Source: Enterococcus hermanniensis (GTDB lineage: Bacteria; Bacillota; Bacilli; Lactobacillales; Enterococcaceae). Taken from it: 64,000 nt of DNA. How positions within the stretch are numbered: position 1 is the stretch's first letter; every line of letters begins with the position of its first letter. Position numbers and translations under genes: made by a program. Location of the stretch: the NCBI RefSeq assembly GCF_001885945.1, contig NZ_JXKQ01000001.1, positions 186,001 to 250,000 of the forward strand, written 5' to 3'. The notes under the pieces are model-generated. The model did no database searches. It was given only the letters and a program-made list of their open reading frames with translations, and was not told where the DNA came from. Positions 63,227-64,000 of the stretch are shown here, piece after piece.

Positions 63227-64000
63227 AAAAACTCTTTTTATTGTTCAGCTTTTTAATCTTATTGATTCCTTTGAAAGTTCATGCAGCTTCTGATAGCGTT
63301 GATGACCAAGCAAATCTATTAACACAACAGCAACGCACAGAATTAGCAAAGCAAGCCGATACTCTCAATCAAAAAATCAAAGGCCAAGTTTTTATCCTAA
63401 CGACGAATACTAATAGTGAAGAGCCTCGCACCTTTGCAAACCAACAGTTAAAAGCGCGTGTCGGAGAAGATAATAACGGTGCTCTTTTACTGATCGATAT
63501 GAATCAACGACAAATTTATGTAGCTACATCTGGTAATATGATCGATTACTTAACCGACAAGCGTGTCGATGCAATTTTAGATACTGTGACCACGGCGATG
63601 AAAAACGAAGATTACTTTCAAGCCGGAGCAGATTACCTTTCGACAACCAAAGAATTTGTTGATGCTGGCGTCCCAAAAGGTTCCTATCGAATCGATGAAA
63701 AGACTGGCAAGATCACTTATTATAAATCGATCACACCGATCGAATTTGCAATTGGTTTTGTTATTGCCGCAGCCGCAGCGATCGCATTCTTTGTTTCTGT
63801 CCGTTTGCGCTATCAAATGAAAAAAGGTACGTATCGTTATCCCTATCGCCAAAATGCAAAACTTGACTTAACAGAACGACAAGACCAATTAGTCAATTCA
63901 TTTGTTACCACTCGGAGAATCCCACGACCAGCTAACAATAACGGCGGTGGTGGTGGCGGTGGAAGTACCACTAATTCTAGCGGTGGTGGAACTTTTGGTG
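63223..64000 (+). CDS. TPM-domain membrane protein (YdjH-like), partial
   Basis: The first 259 codons of a gene cut by the right edge. A signal peptide (MKKLFLLFSFLILLIPLKVHA) precedes a TPM phosphatase-like domain (about 25-150; DNNGALLLIDMNQRQIYVAT), then a membrane span (about 168-188) and a glycine/serine-rich tail (GGGGGGGSTTNSSGGG). It starts inside the stop of the YdjG-like gene and probably forms a membrane complex with the two preceding products. Confidence 0.85.
   Translation, partial: MKKLFLLFSFLILLIPLKVHAASDSVDDQANLLTQQQRTELAKQADTLNQKIKGQVFILTTNTNSEEPRTFANQQLKARVGEDNNGALLLIDMNQRQIYVATSGNMIDYLTDKRVDAILDTVTTAMKNEDYFQAGADYLSTTKEFVDAGVPKGSYRIDEKTGKITYYKSITPIEFAIGFVIAAAAAIAFFVSVRLRYQMKKGTYRYPYRQNAKLDLTERQDQLVNSFVTTRRIPRPANNNGGGGGGGSTTNSSGGGTFG

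Noticed and set aside
63577-63852. 91-residue minus-strand frame
   Set aside because: Antisense shadow of the TPM-domain gene, which is supported by a signal peptide and ATGA coupling.

Overview
The window looks like a chromosomal segment of a low-GC Firmicute, most probably an Enterococcus. Three things point there: a copY-copZ-copA-copB cluster in the arrangement known from Enterococcus hirae, a LevR/ManR-type sigma-54 activator next to a mannose-family PTS operon, and DltX-ABCD, LplA and YaaT/YabA genes of lactic-acid-bacterial type. Everything here is read from sequence alone. Gene names rest on motif and family recognition, not on a search.

Layout. 1-3.2 kb: start of a mannose-family PTS operon behind a near-perfect -24/-12 promoter, with its LevR/ManR-type activator. 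3.4-4.1 kb: a membrane protein. 4.2-7.3 kb: a roughly 3-kb A+T-rich accessory island bounded by a 77/78-bp direct repeat made of the last codons and terminator of rpmA. It holds a promoter overlapped by a LexA-like box, a strongly structured leader, a cytosolic 306-aa protein translated just before a multi-spanning membrane protein, and further unknown genes. 7.3-8.4 kb: rplU-prp-rpmA with a leader. 8.5-22.7 kb: mostly housekeeping and small-molecule genes (uracil-DNA glycosylase family, TrmR-like methyltransferase, tRNA-Arg, SemiSWEET, quinone oxidoreductase, an altered signal peptidase homologue divergent from a 7TM sensor-like protein, LplA, MBL hydrolase, M42 peptidase, Nudix, MarR with a frameshifted MFS exporter). 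22.8-30.3 kb: dltXABCD and a BceAB-like ABC transporter. 30.4-34.6 kb: NrdR-boxed nrdDG and SOS-boxed dinB. 36.5-43.8 kb: a metal-resistance block with three P1B ATPases. 43.9-51.5 kb: dinG-ypmB-aspB-asnS, a cold-shock gene and a baeRF-family protein. 52.1-53.8 kb: amtB-glnK with GlnR-like boxes. 53.9-60.7 kb: the conserved dnaX-ybaB-recR-tmk-darA-holB-yaaT-yabA-rsmI block. 60.9-64 kb: a YdjI/YdjG/YdjH-like SPFH, zinc-ribbon and TPM operon cut by the right edge.

The best candidate for an undescribed system is the rpmA island. A LexA-type box (6153-6164) overlaps the -35 of a promoter whose TATAAT is at 6136-6141. The predicted 105-nt leader folds back so that its 5' end pairs with the ribosome-binding site of the 306-aa gene, with an intrinsic-terminator hairpin nested inside. 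The gene pair downstream (soluble protein, then about four membrane spans) looks like a sensor plus membrane effector under tight, damage-linked control, as in SOS-controlled toxins or membrane-targeting phage defence. That function is inference. The repeat, the LexA-like box and the leader pairing are visible in the sequence. dinB in the same window carries a GAAC-N4-GTTC box inside its promoter and serves as an internal comparison.
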